Below, piece after piece: positions 40,355-48,461 of a DNA stretch of 48,461 nucleotides. Source of the stretch: an uncultured Acetobacteraceae bacterium (GTDB taxonomy: Bacteria > Pseudomonadota > Alphaproteobacteria > Acetobacterales > Acetobacteraceae). Location: positions 1 through 48,461 of the forward strand of contig CALMVO010000041.1 in assembly GCA_937873205.1 (NCBI GenBank), in the 5' to 3' direction. The notes below the pieces were generated by a model that did not search any database, was not told where the DNA came from, and was given only the letters and a program-made list of their open reading frames with translations. The position numbers were made by a program, and so were the translations under genes. The first letter of the stretch is position 1; each line of letters begins with the position of its first letter.

Positions 40355-41368
40355 TCATGGGAAGGCCGCGCGGGGCGGAAAGGCGTCGTCCTCCCAGATC
40401 CCGTCCTGGCGGTGCGAGGCGACCTGCCACCCGTCGCCAGCGTGGCGGTAGGTCGAGTAGGTGGTGACGAAGTCCCCGGCGCTGCCGGTCGGCCGGCAGG
40501 CGACCAGCTCGATGGCGTCGGCGCCGCCGCCGGACGGCACGATGGTCCAGCCGGTCTTCGGCGTGTCGCCGAGCTCGATCGGGGTGCGCATGCCGTCGGC
40601 CGCCGCGGCCGTCTCGGGATCCAACCCGTGCAGCGACGGCAGCAGCAGGGTGGTGACGCGGCCGGCATAGCTGCCCATGCCGATGCTGTCGTCGACGGTC
40701 AGCATGAAGCCGGCTGCCGGCAGGCTGTGCAAGGGCGCCGGCCAGACGATCGCCTGCAGCTCCGTGAGCTGCCGGACCTGCAGCACGCCGCCCTGCGCGT
40801 CCACCAGCAGCAGCCGCGCCGGGCGCAGCGACCGGGCCTTGAAGCCCGCCAGCCTCTGGTCGTGCTGATCCAGCACGAACTCCGGGTCCTCGGCCACGCC
40901 CCACATCATGCGGCGCAGGTCCGGGGTGATCCGCGCATCCTCCAGCACCACCAGCGCGCTGCCGTCGGCGGCGCCGGTGGCGACGTGCTGGGTGCGCACG
41001 AGGCCGTCCCGCGCCGGCGGCGAAGGCACGTCGGCGAGCGGCTGGACGTCGACGTTGGCCGCGACGAGCGGGTCGGACGAGCCCGGGCTGGTGACCACCG
41101 AGCTGTTGCGGTGCGCCGTCCTCACCTCGACCAGATGCCCCAACACGACGTCGTTGCAGTCGCCCCGGCGGGCGGTCGCCAGGTCCTGCGGCCGCGGCGA
41201 CGGCGCATGGGTGCGGCTGTCGCCGCCCGGCAGCGTCAGGCTGGCAAGTGCGGCGGCGGAGGCACATAGGACGCCTGGCCGGACTGCCACCAGGTCATCG
41301 GCGGCGGCGGGAAGGCTGGCGGCGATCGCGGTCGCCGCCCAGATCAAGAGCCACGCGATCGGCCGCAT
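40355..41368 (-). CDS. Secreted protein of unknown function
   Basis: 337 residues from the ATG at 41368 (GGGAGAG 8 nt upstream), with a signal peptide (IAWLLIWAATAIAASLPAAADD). The mature part has no recognised domain. It holds DLVAVRPGVLCASAAALASL, which resembles a small domain found in other secreted proteins, and a C-terminal region YSTYRHAGDGWQVASHRQDG. The gene converges on the end of the ABC transporter with 16 bp between and diverges from the aldo/keto reductase. Its role is unknown. Confidence 0.7.
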   Translation of the reverse strand: MRPIAWLLIWAATAIAASLPAAADDLVAVRPGVLCASAAALASLTLPGGDSRTHAPSPRPQDLATARRGDCNDVVLGHLVEVRTAHRNSSVVTSPGSSDPLVAANVDVQPLADVPSPPARDGLVRTQHVATGAADGSALVVLEDARITPDLRRMMWGVAEDPEFVLDQHDQRLAGFKARSLRPARLLLVDAQGGVLQVRQLTELQAIVWPAPLHSLPAAGFMLTVDDSIGMGSYAGRVTTLLLPSLHGLDPETAAAADGMRTPIELGDTPKTGWTIVPSGGGADAIELVACRPTGSAGDFVTTYSTYRHAGDGWQVASHRQDGIWEDDAFPPRAAFP

Positions 41369-41424
41369 CCATGCTCTCCCGTCCAGGAGCGTCGAGGATG
41401 GCACGGCAAATTGGAGAGATCATC

Positions 41425-42477
41425 ATGCACATGAACACGCTCGGCCGCACCGGCCTGTTCGTCTCCGAGCTCTGTCTCGGCACCATGACGTTCGGCGGCG
41501 GCGACGGGATGTGGCGCAAGATCGGCGCTCTCGACCAGGGGCAGGCGGAGCGCCTGGTCGGACAGGCCATCGACGCCGGCATCAACCTCATCGACACCGC
41601 CGACGTGTACGCCGAAGGACTGTCGGAGCGGATCACCGGCCAGGCGCTGCGCAACCTGAAGGTGCCGCGGGACGACATCGTCGTGGCGACCAAGGTGTAC
41701 GGCCCCACCGGACCCGGCCCCAACGCGCGCGGCAACACGCGGACGCACATCCTCGACGGGGTGAAGGCCAGCCTGAAGCGGCTGCAGCTCGACCATATCG
41801 ACCTCTACCAGATCCATGGTTTCGATCCGGCGACGCCGATCGAGGAGACCGTGCGTGCGCTCGATATCCTCGTGCAGCACGGCCACGTCCGTTATATCGG
41901 CGTGTCGAACTGGGCGGCCTGGCAGGTCGCAAAGGCGCTCGGCATCGCCGAGCGCCTGGGGCTGGCCCGCTTCGAGACGCTGCAGGCGTACTACACCATT
42001 GCGGGGCGTGACCTGGAGCGCGAGCTGGTGCCGATGCTGCGCAGCGAGGGGCTGGGGCTGATGGTCTGGAGCCCGCTCGCGGGCGGCCTGCTCAGCGGCA
42101 AGTATCGCCGCGAGGACGAGGCGTCGGGCGAGGGCCGCCGTGCCCGCTTCGACTTCCCGCCGGTCGACCGCGACCGCGCCTATGGCTGCATCGAGGCGAT
42201 GCGGCCGCTGGCCGAGGCGCGGGGCGTCGGGGTCGCGCAGATCGCGATCGCCTGGCTGCTGCACCGGCGGGCGGTCAGCAGCGTGATCGTCGGCGCCAAC
42301 CGGCCGGACCAGCTCGATGACAGCATCGCGGCGACCAAGATCGAGCTCTCGTCCGAGGAGCTGGACCGGCTGGACGAGGCCGGCCGCCTGCCGCGCGAGT
42401 ATCCCGGCTGGATGTTCGAGATGCAGGCGCAGCGGGCGGACCAGCTCGCCGGGGCGGGTCGCCGGACCGCGCGCTGA
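41425..42477 (+). CDS. Aldo/keto reductase
   Basis: 350 residues, the TIM-barrel aldo/keto reductase fold. The catalytic tetrad is visible as Asp in LIDTADVYAEG, Tyr in the same motif, Lys in VATKVYG and His in LYQIHGFDP. NADPH-binding residues lie in VIVGANRPDQLDD. The sequence MHMNTLGRTGLFVSELCLGTMTFGGGDG is typical of the AKR12/13-like bacterial enzymes. Substrate unknown. The ATG at 41425 follows GGAGAG. Confidence 0.93.
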   Translation: MHMNTLGRTGLFVSELCLGTMTFGGGDGMWRKIGALDQGQAERLVGQAIDAGINLIDTADVYAEGLSERITGQALRNLKVPRDDIVVATKVYGPTGPGPNARGNTRTHILDGVKASLKRLQLDHIDLYQIHGFDPATPIEETVRALDILVQHGHVRYIGVSNWAAWQVAKALGIAERLGLARFETLQAYYTIAGRDLERELVPMLRSEGLGLMVWSPLAGGLLSGKYRREDEASGEGRRARFDFPPVDRDRAYGCIEAMRPLAEARGVGVAQIAIAWLLHRRAVSSVIVGANRPDQLDDSIAATKIELSSEELDRLDEAGRLPREYPGWMFEMQAQRADQLAGAGRRTAR

Positions 42478-42635
42478 CCCTGTGACGACGCCGGGCTGGG
42501 CCGACGCCGGGGCGGCCGGCGCCAGGCCGGACCGGCGGCGCATCGTGCCATCCCCCAAGTTCATGGCGGCGCGTTCGGGCTATGATATGATGCGGCCAAC
42601 TGCAGGGGTCCGCCTTCGATGATCTTGCACGCCGC

Positions 42636-44882
42636 ATGAGCCGACGCCGGGTCAACCGCGCCGATGCCGCCATCCTGGGCTTGCTGGTCCTGGTGCTGCT
42701 GCTGGCGGCGGCGATCACCTGGGATCGGTCTAGCCAGATCCGCGAGGTGCGCGCGACGCTGCGACAGGACGCGGAGATCATCGGCACCCTCAAGGACCTC
42801 GACGTGGCGATGCTGGACGCCGAGGCCAGGCAGCGCGACTTCCTGCTGACCGGCCGCGACGCGGAGCTGGCGTCCTACCTCGCCGCCGCGCGGCAGGTGC
42901 CACCGCTGCTGGTCCGGCTGCAGGCGGAAAGTGCCGGCGATCCGGCCGGGCTGGTGCGGCTGCAGGCGCTGTCGCCGGGGCTGCAGCGCCGGCTCGACGA
43001 ACTGCGGCGGAGCGTGCGGCTGCGCGCCGCCGGACAGGCACCGGAGGCGGAGGCGGTGGCGCTCGGCGCCGCACCCGGATCGCAGGATGATGCCGAGGCC
43101 GGGCTGCGGGCGTTGATCGTCGAAGCCGGCGGCCTGCGCGCGGCCCGGACGGCGGCGACCGATCGGCGCGCGGCCCGGTCGCGCGTCCTGATGTTCGCCG
43201 TGCTGGCGTTGGTGCTGCTGGCGCTGCTCTGGGCGGCGCGGATGCTGAACCGCGCCTGGCGGGACGCGTCCCGCATCGAGGCCGGGCAGCGAACCGTCGC
43301 CACGCAGCTGCGGACGTCGCTGGACAGCCTGAGCCAGGGCGTCGCGGTGTTCGACGCCGATCACGCGCTGTCGAGCTGGAACGCGTGCTTCCAGGCGCTG
43401 CTGGACCTGCCGAAGGAGCTGCTGGTGGTGGGCATGCCGTATGCGGCATTCGCCGAGCATGCCGGTTCCGGCGGACCGCCGTTGCTGGAGCCGCCGCTGC
43501 CGGCGCGGCGGCCGGGGCCGCTGCTGGAACCGGACGAGCAGGTCCGGCGCGACCGGCAGCGGCCGCGCGAGCCGGTGATCTACGAGCGCGTGCGGCCCGG
43601 CGGCAAGCAGCTCGAGCTGCGCCGCTCGCCGACGCCTGACGGCGGTTTCGTGCTGACGATCAGCGATATGACCAAGCGGGCGCAGGCGGAGGCGGTGCTG
43701 CGCGAATCGCAGAAGATGCAGGCGATCGGGCAGCTCACCGGCGGCATCGCGCACGACTTCAACAATCTCCTCACGGTCATCCTCGGCAACCTGGAGCTGG
43801 CGCGGGGCCGGCTGGGCGCCGATCCGGCGATGCAGGCCAGGATCGAGCGGGCGAGCTGGGCGGCGCAGCGTGGCGCCGTGCTGACCTCGCAGCTGCTGGC
43901 GGTCGCGCGCAAGCAGCCGCTGGCACCCGCCTCGATCGATCTCGCCGCCTCGATGCCGGAGCTGATCCCGCTGCTGCGGCGCACGCTGGGGGAGGACATC
44001 GAGATCGGCTACCTGGCCGATGACGGGCTGTGGCCGGCGATGGCCGACCCGGCACAGCTCGAGAACGCCGTCCTGAACCTCGCCCTCAACGCCCGCGACG
44101 CGATGCCGGGCGGCGGCCGGCTGACCATCGAGATGCGCAACCAGGTGCTGGACGAACGCGACGTGGCCGCCCATCACGAGGTGGCCGCGGGCGATTATGC
44201 CATGTTGGCGGTCACCGATACCGGCGAGGGCATGGGCGCCGACGTGCTGGCGCGGGTGTTCGAGCCGTTCTTCACCACCAAGCCGGACGGCAAGGGTACT
44301 GGGCTCGGTCTGCCGATGGTGTTCGGCTTCGTGAAGCAGTCGGGCGGCCACGTGATGATCCAGTCCGAGCCCGGCCGCGGCACCACCGTCAGGCTCTATC
44401 TTCCCCGCGCGGAGGGCGCAGAACCGGCGCCGCGCCGGCAGGCGATCGCGGCCGAGCCGCCGCGCGGCAACGCCACCATCCTGGTGGTCGAGGACGAGCC
44501 GGCGGTGCGCGAGGTCGCCGTCGAGATCCTGCAGGGTCTCGGCTACCGGGTTCTGGAGGCAGGGGACGGCGAGGCGGCGCTTGGCGTGATCGCGGCGCAT
44601 GGCCGCGAGATCGATCTGCTGCTGACGGACGTGGTGCTGCCCGGGCGGCTGCGCGGACGCGAGCTGACCCGGCGCGCCGTCCTCGCCTGCCCCGGCCTCA
44701 AGGTGCTCTACATGTCGGGCTATACCGAGAACGCGATCATGCAGGACGGTCGCCTCGACGAGGGGGTGCAGCTGATCGGCAAGCCGTTCCAGCCCGAGGA
44801 GCTCGCGCGACGGGTGGCGCAGCGCCTGCTGGAGGACTCCGCACCGGTCCGGCTCACGATCGCGCCATCCATCTGCTTGTGA
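42636..44882 (+). CDS. Hybrid sensor histidine kinase with CHASE3, PAS and receiver domains
   Basis: 748 residues. A membrane helix (residues about 12-31) starts a CHASE3-like periplasmic region (LDVAMLDAEARQRDFLLTGR), closed by a second helix (LMFAVLALVLLALLWAA). A PAS domain (SLDSLSQGVAVFDADHALSS) precedes HisKA with the H box IAHDFNNLL (His373), then N (LNLALNARDAMP) and G boxes (DTGEGMG, GTGLGLPMVFG) and a C-terminal receiver with phospho-acceptor Asp665 in LLLTDVVLP. No separate response regulator is adjacent, so the output partner is unknown. The gene begins 158 bp after the reductase. Confidence 0.93.
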   Translation: MSRRRVNRADAAILGLLVLVLLLAAAITWDRSSQIREVRATLRQDAEIIGTLKDLDVAMLDAEARQRDFLLTGRDAELASYLAAARQVPPLLVRLQAESAGDPAGLVRLQALSPGLQRRLDELRRSVRLRAAGQAPEAEAVALGAAPGSQDDAEAGLRALIVEAGGLRAARTAATDRRAARSRVLMFAVLALVLLALLWAARMLNRAWRDASRIEAGQRTVATQLRTSLDSLSQGVAVFDADHALSSWNACFQALLDLPKELLVVGMPYAAFAEHAGSGGPPLLEPPLPARRPGPLLEPDEQVRRDRQRPREPVIYERVRPGGKQLELRRSPTPDGGFVLTISDMTKRAQAEAVLRESQKMQAIGQLTGGIAHDFNNLLTVILGNLELARGRLGADPAMQARIERASWAAQRGAVLTSQLLAVARKQPLAPASIDLAASMPELIPLLRRTLGEDIEIGYLADDGLWPAMADPAQLENAVLNLALNARDAMPGGGRLTIEMRNQVLDERDVAAHHEVAAGDYAMLAVTDTGEGMGADVLARVFEPFFTTKPDGKGTGLGLPMVFGFVKQSGGHVMIQSEPGRGTTVRLYLPRAEGAEPAPRRQAIAAEPPRGNATILVVEDEPAVREVAVEILQGLGYRVLEAGDGEAALGVIAAHGREIDLLLTDVVLPGRLRGRELTRRAVLACPGLKVLYMSGYTENAIMQDGRLDEGVQLIGKPFQPEELARRVAQRLLEDSAPVRLTIAPSICL

Positions 44883-44945
44883 TGCCTGCCGCCTGAACCG
44901 GGTCGGAACCGCTCCGTTGGCTTCCCAAACCAAGGAGTGCCGACC

Positions 44946-45869
44946 ATGTTCCTTCGCATCGACAAGCTGCAGGCCGAACTGCCAGCACCGAAGAAGAGAG
45001 ACCCCAACGCCGGCGCCGCGTTGCAGGAGCTGCTCGGCGGCAAGTACGGCGAGATGTCGACGCTCGGCAACTACATGTTCCAGAGCTTCAACTTCCGCAG
45101 CAAGGCCAAGCTGCGCCCGTTCTACAGCCTCGTCGCCTGCATCACCGCCGAGGAGCTGGGCCACATCGAGCTGGTGAGCAACGGCATCGCCATGCTGAAC
45201 AACGGCCCTGATGGCGACGCTGATGAGAGCGACGGCGGTGACATCTCCGCCGCGCCCAACAAGGTGATGACGGATATCCGTCTGGCCGCGTCGTTCCTCT
45301 CAAACGGTGGGGGCGCCACGCCGGTGAACAGCAATGGCGCGTCCTGGAACAACGATTTTGTCACCAGCAGCGGCAACGTCATCACCGACCTGCTGCACAA
45401 CTTCCACCTTGAGTGCGGCGCCCGGCTGCACAAGCTGCGCGTCTACACGACGATGACCGATCCGACCGGACGCGAGGTCTGCGCCTACCTGCTGGTGCGT
45501 GGCTCGGTGCATGCGCACGCCTACGCGCTGGCGCTGAAGAAGCTGACCGGTGTCGAGATCGAGAAGATGTTGCCGACGCCGAACATCGATCTCAGCAAGA
45601 TCCCCGAGTGCCAGAAGTACCTGGACGAGGGGTCACACCGTCGCCTCTACACGTTCAGCCCGAGCGACTATAAGGAGACCGCCGGTATCTGGGGTAACGG
45701 CGAGATGGCGCTGCCGGGCGATCCGAAGGGCGAGCTCGAGGTCGTCGAGGGCGCACCGGAGGGTGGCAAGATCCATCAGCTCACCGGGGTCCCCTCCGCC
45801 TTCACGCCGGACTATGCGCCGGAGGAGATGTTCGAGATCGCGAGCAAGCTCTACAAGGCGTCGCGCTGA
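44946..45869 (+). CDS. Manganese catalase
   Basis: 307 residues. The dinuclear Mn ligands are recognisable: Glu36 (GKYGEMST), Glu70 and His73 (AEELGHIE), a third Glu in NFHLECGARLHKLR and His in VRGSVHAHAYALAL. It removes hydrogen peroxide without heme. The ATG at 44946 lies 8 nt after AAGGAG. A GC-rich hairpin follows the stop (45890-45913). Confidence 0.95.
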   Translation: MFLRIDKLQAELPAPKKRDPNAGAALQELLGGKYGEMSTLGNYMFQSFNFRSKAKLRPFYSLVACITAEELGHIELVSNGIAMLNNGPDGDADESDGGDISAAPNKVMTDIRLAASFLSNGGGATPVNSNGASWNNDFVTSSGNVITDLLHNFHLECGARLHKLRVYTTMTDPTGREVCAYLLVRGSVHAHAYALALKKLTGVEIEKMLPTPNIDLSKIPECQKYLDEGSHRRLYTFSPSDYKETAGIWGNGEMALPGDPKGELEVVEGAPEGGKIHQLTGVPSAFTPDYAPEEMFEIASKLYKASR

Positions 45870-45889
45870 TCGCAGGCGAGACGACATCG

Positions 45890-45913
45890 GGAGGGCGGCT
45901 GCGGCCGTCCTCC
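45890..45913 (+). terminator. Probable terminator hairpin after the manganese catalase
   Basis: ggagg-g-cggc pairs with gccg-t-cctcc around the loop tgcg, 21 bp after the catalase stop. It has a G-T wobble and no T-run. It lies in the convergent intergenic region with the LLM monooxygenase gene and could serve either side. Confidence 0.55.
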
Positions 45914-46010
45914 AGTCGTCGTCGAACAATACGAGGGACGGTGATGCCCTGCTTCAGCGGGAGCAGCGATCTGAGCGGCAGATGCGGCGATGGCTGAAAG
46001 CGGCGTGATG

Positions 46011-47288
46011 CTAGCTCACGCCGTAATGCTGTCGTAGCGTGCTGGTTTCATAGTCATGACGTGTCAGCCCGCGTGACCGCAGGAGCGGCATGACGCCGTC
46101 GACGAAGTGCTGCAGCCCTTTCGGGTAGACGTCGCACATGACGTTGAAGCCGTCGGCGGCACCAGCCTCGAACCAGTCCTGCATATGGTCCGCGATGGTG
46201 CCCGCGCCGCCGACCACCATATGGTGCGCGGTGCCATGACGGATCGCCTCTGCGACGGTCAGCCGGCGATCGCGCAGCAGACCGAGCGAGGCGTCGCGAA
46301 AGCCGCTCGAACCACCGGACGCCGCAGCCTGATCGAGCAGGTCGTCGGGCACCGGCCGATCGAGCGAGAGGCGCGCCGGATCGAGGCCGAACCGGGCAGC
46401 GAACCGGGCAAGGCGCCGGGATGGGGGCTCCAGTTCGTCGAGCGTCTGCAAGCGGACGGTTGCGGCGGCGTCGGTGTCGGCAATCACAGTGATCAGGCCG
46501 GGCAGCACGGCGACGGCGTCCGGATCCCGCCCGGCCGCCAGGGCACGCGACCGGATGTCGGCTCGGAAGGCGACGGCGGCATCGCGGTCCTGGGCCACGC
46601 TGAACACGGCGTCGGCGGAGCGGGCAGCCAGTGCGCGGCCGGCCTCCGAACCGCCCGCCTGGACCAGCAGCGGCCGCGTCTGCGGCGAGCGCGGGAGCTG
46701 CAGCGGCCCGCGCACGGTGAAGTGGGGGCCGGCATGCCCGATCGGATGGATGCGCGTGGGATCCGCGAACAGCCCGGCGGCCGGGTCGGTCGGAAACGCG
46801 TCCGGTTGCCAGCTGTGCCAGAGCGCGTCCAGCACGGCGGCGAACTCGGCGGCGCGAACGTAGCGCTCGCCGGCGGGCGGCATTGGCAGGCCGTGATTGG
46901 CCGCGGCCGCCTCGGCCATGGTGGTCACCAGGTTGAGCCCGATGCGGCCGCCGCTGACGTGGTCGAGCGAGGCGATGGTGCGGGCCAACGCATAGGGGCT
47001 GGAGAAGGTGGTGCTGGCGGTCATGATGAAGCCGACATGGCGCGTCGCGGCCGCCATCGCCGGCACCACGGTAACCGGATCGAGCCAACCCCAGCCCGGC
47101 GTCTCGGCGATGCCGGCGTTGATCGAGAGCTGGTCGGCCAGAAATACGGCGTCGAACCGGCCCTGCTCGGCCAGGCGCGCCACCTCGATGTGATGCGCCA
47201 GCGACAGGCAGGCCCGCGGATCGGCTCCCGCGCTGCGCCACGCCATCGGGTGGGCGCCGGAGGGCAGGAGGTTCACGTTCAGCCGCAT
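46011..47288 (-). CDS. LLM-class flavin monooxygenase (NtaA/SnaA/DszA-like)
   Basis: 425 residues. It has the N-terminal RLNVNLLPSGAHPMAWR, FDAVFLADQLS, GFIMTASTTFSSPYALARTI, GRIGLNLVTTM and AGGSEAGRALAARSADAVFS, all typical of the branch of flavin-dependent monooxygenases that includes nitrilotriacetate and dibenzothiophene-sulfone enzymes. These use reduced FMN from a partner reductase. The ATG at 47288 is chosen; a GTG at 47300 would overlap the upstream stop (GTGA). Substrate unknown. Confidence 0.92.
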   Translation of the reverse strand: MRLNVNLLPSGAHPMAWRSAGADPRACLSLAHHIEVARLAEQGRFDAVFLADQLSINAGIAETPGWGWLDPVTVVPAMAAATRHVGFIMTASTTFSSPYALARTIASLDHVSGGRIGLNLVTTMAEAAAANHGLPMPPAGERYVRAAEFAAVLDALWHSWQPDAFPTDPAAGLFADPTRIHPIGHAGPHFTVRGPLQLPRSPQTRPLLVQAGGSEAGRALAARSADAVFSVAQDRDAAVAFRADIRSRALAAGRDPDAVAVLPGLITVIADTDAAATVRLQTLDELEPPSRRLARFAARFGLDPARLSLDRPVPDDLLDQAAASGGSSGFRDASLGLLRDRRLTVAEAIRHGTAHHMVVGGAGTIADHMQDWFEAGAADGFNVMCDVYPKGLQHFVDGVMPLLRSRGLTRHDYETSTLRQHYGVS

Positions 47289-47296
47289 CGCACGGC

Positions 47297-47965
47297 TCAC
47301 GGCAGAGGTGGCCGGAAGTCCAGCAGGCCGCGCTGGTAGTTCTCCACCACGATCGCGAACGGCACGCCGTCGCGGCGGGCCAGGAGGGCGCGGTTCTCGA
47401 TCAGCGTTGCGGGGAGGCGCAGCGGTCCGATCGGAGGCGCCCGGGCCGGCGTCCCCCCGGGCGACCAGGACATCCGGCTCGACAGCGTCGTGCGCGTGAA
47501 GCCGAGCGGCAGCACCACCCGGCCGAACGGGGTGTCGGTGGTGTCGAGGGTCCGGTTCATGGCCGGCGTCAGCCGTTCGGCGACATACCAGTTGCCGGCC
47601 TCCGACAGCGCGTGGCCGTTGCAGTTCAGCCGCACGTGGCGGTAGCGCAGAGCCTGGCTCGGGGCGACCCGCAGCAGCGCCCGCAGCGCGGGTTCGAGCG
47701 CCGGCTGGGGGCCGGGCAGGCGATCGGCGACGAGGCGGCCATCCGCGGACAGGCCGTGCGCCATGCACCAGTGGCCCAGCGTGAGCGTGGCACTGGGTTC
47801 GGCGACCAGGGCGTGGCGCAGCCCGTCCAGCAAAGCGAAGGCGGTATGGCGATGGGAGGCGTCGTCGGACCAGGCGACGAAGGGCTGGTCGGCAGCATTG
47901 GCTGGCGGCAGTGCGGCCAAGGCCGCCGCTGCCAGCCCGGCTCGGAGCGGGCGGCTCCGGCTCAG
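47297..47965 (-). CDS. Exported chorismate-lyase-like protein
   Basis: About 222 residues. The body (RYRHVRLNCNGHALSEAGNW, then RLTPAMNRTLDTTDTPFGRVV and TLIENRALLARRDGVPFAIV) resembles the UbiC/DUF98 fold, including Arg and Glu positions used by chorismate pyruvate-lyase. Read back to CTG at 47965, which overlaps the TIGR02300 stop (CTGA), it starts MSRSRPLRAGLAAAALAALP, a signal peptide ending at NAAD. The earlier alternative start is TTG at 47920, which would cut the signal peptide. Export is unusual because UbiC works in the cytoplasm, so it may have another job. Confidence 0.68.
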   Translation of the reverse strand: MSRSRPLRAGLAAAALAALPPANAADQPFVAWSDDASHRHTAFALLDGLRHALVAEPSATLTLGHWCMAHGLSADGRLVADRLPGPQPALEPALRALLRVAPSQALRYRHVRLNCNGHALSEAGNWYVAERLTPAMNRTLDTTDTPFGRVVLPLGFTRTTLSSRMSWSPGGTPARAPPIGPLRLPATLIENRALLARRDGVPFAIVVENYQRGLLDFRPPLP

Positions 47966-48300
47966 CGTTCCGGCTCGTCGCCGTCGGTCTCGACCTCGAT
48001 GTCGGTGCCGATCACGTCGGCATCATCGTCCAGGTCGTCGGTGTCCTCGACCGCGTCCTCGCTCTCGGCCTCCTCCTCGGCAGGCTCGATCTCGCCGTCC
48101 TGGTCCTCCGGGTCCGGCGCCGGCTTCTTGGGGCGGCGGTCCTCGGGGGGCAGGTTGCCAACCGGGCGCCGCGTCCGCGGCTGGTCGAGCGGCTGCTCGG
48201 TGCCGCATTTGGGGCAGATGGCCGGGACCTTGGTGAGGTCGTAGAAGCGGGCGCTGCAGGAGACGCAGACGCGCTTGGTGCCGAGTTCAGCCTTGGCCAT
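47962..48300 (-). CDS. TIGR02300 family zinc-ribbon protein
   Basis: 112 residues. The N-terminus MAKAELGTKRVCVSCSARFY followed by DLTKVPAICPKCGTEQ carries the CxxC pairs (Cys12/15 and Cys29/32) of a zinc ribbon found in nearly all alphaproteobacteria. The C-terminal half is a long acidic tail of Glu and Asp. Function is unknown. On the minus strand a TTGACA hexamer lies at 48368-48363, but no clear -10 box follows, so the promoter is unsure. Confidence 0.92.
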   Translation of the reverse strand: MAKAELGTKRVCVSCSARFYDLTKVPAICPKCGTEQPLDQPRTRRPVGNLPPEDRRPKKPAPDPEDQDGEIEPAEEEAESEDAVEDTDDLDDDADVIGTDIEVETDGDEPER

Positions 48301-48461
48301 AGTGACCCTGTCTTGAGGACGATGCGTCGCAGGGCGGGGCCCATGCCAGTTCACCATCGGACTGTCAAACCGGCCGCGGGCGAGCCTTGGCCTCCGGTCG
48401 AAGCCGGCTCATTGACTCGTGCGGTGCCGGATCGGACACGATCGCGCGCCATGTCCCAGCC

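Noticed and set aside
48451-48461. An ATG at the right edge considered as the start of aroA, often found next to TIGR02300 genes
   Set aside because: Only 11 bases are visible, which cannot support a gene call.

Overview
The window is a GC-rich bacterial chromosome segment, most likely from an alphaproteobacterium of the order Rhodospirillales, probably an Acetobacteraceae member. This rests on the codon use, the block tRNA-Leu / rnd / lptC / lptA, a complex I NDUFA9-like gene beside gltD-gltB, a TIGR02300 zinc-ribbon gene, and many 4-nt stop/start overlaps. It is an inference from gene content, not from a marker-gene comparison. No replication origin, rRNA operon, CRISPR array or intact transposase gene was seen.

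Left part (1-10.9 kb): on the minus strand tRNA-Leu(CAG), ribonuclease D and the start of the LPS transport cluster (lptC, partial lptA); on the plus strand an NDUFA9-like dehydrogenase-fold protein and the glutamate synthase operon. This operon is unusual. Between gltD and gltB lie two diverged DUF2059-like genes, and between them sits a relic made of a gltB start joined to a gltD end, the footprint of an old tandem duplication.

Accessory locus (10.9-18.1 kb): a long TPR protein, three copies (one intact) of a small SGNH/GDSL hydrolase, a decayed second TPR gene, a glycosyltransferase-like/TPR protein and a 5' fragment of dnaB. A roughly 0.5-kb segment is duplicated at high identity. One copy is split by a 104-bp double-palindrome element flanked by a 7-bp direct repeat. 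The locus looks like a rearranging surface-modification region, but its function is not established.

Middle part (18.5-31.5 kb): mainly membrane, protease and stress housekeeping genes: DUF1176, YnfA, a CDF metal transporter, an ArsP/YraQ-type permease, an M3 oligopeptidase, an ABC1 kinase, an M48 protease, a YihY/BrkB protein, an FKBP isomerase, a carotenoid oxygenase and a lipoprotein alpha/beta hydrolase. Two small broken genes follow: a frameshifted DUF3175 gene and a MPRGDKSK-type protein gene with an early stop.

A clearly AT-richer insert (about 31.6-33.0 kb) carries a lone AAA-type ATPase with a winged-helix-like end, an operator-like inverted repeat upstream, and 11-bp inverted repeats at its edges. 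The right part (33.5-48.3 kb) has a fused hydantoinase/5-oxoprolinase translationally coupled to a GT4 glycosyltransferase, an ABC exporter, a secreted protein of unknown role, an aldo/keto reductase, a hybrid histidine kinase, a manganese catalase, and a minus-strand operon of TIGR02300 zinc ribbon, an exported chorismate-lyase-like protein and an LLM flavin monooxygenase. Two genes here (after 38 kb and 48 kb on the minus strand) appear to start at CTG within a CTGA stop/start overlap.
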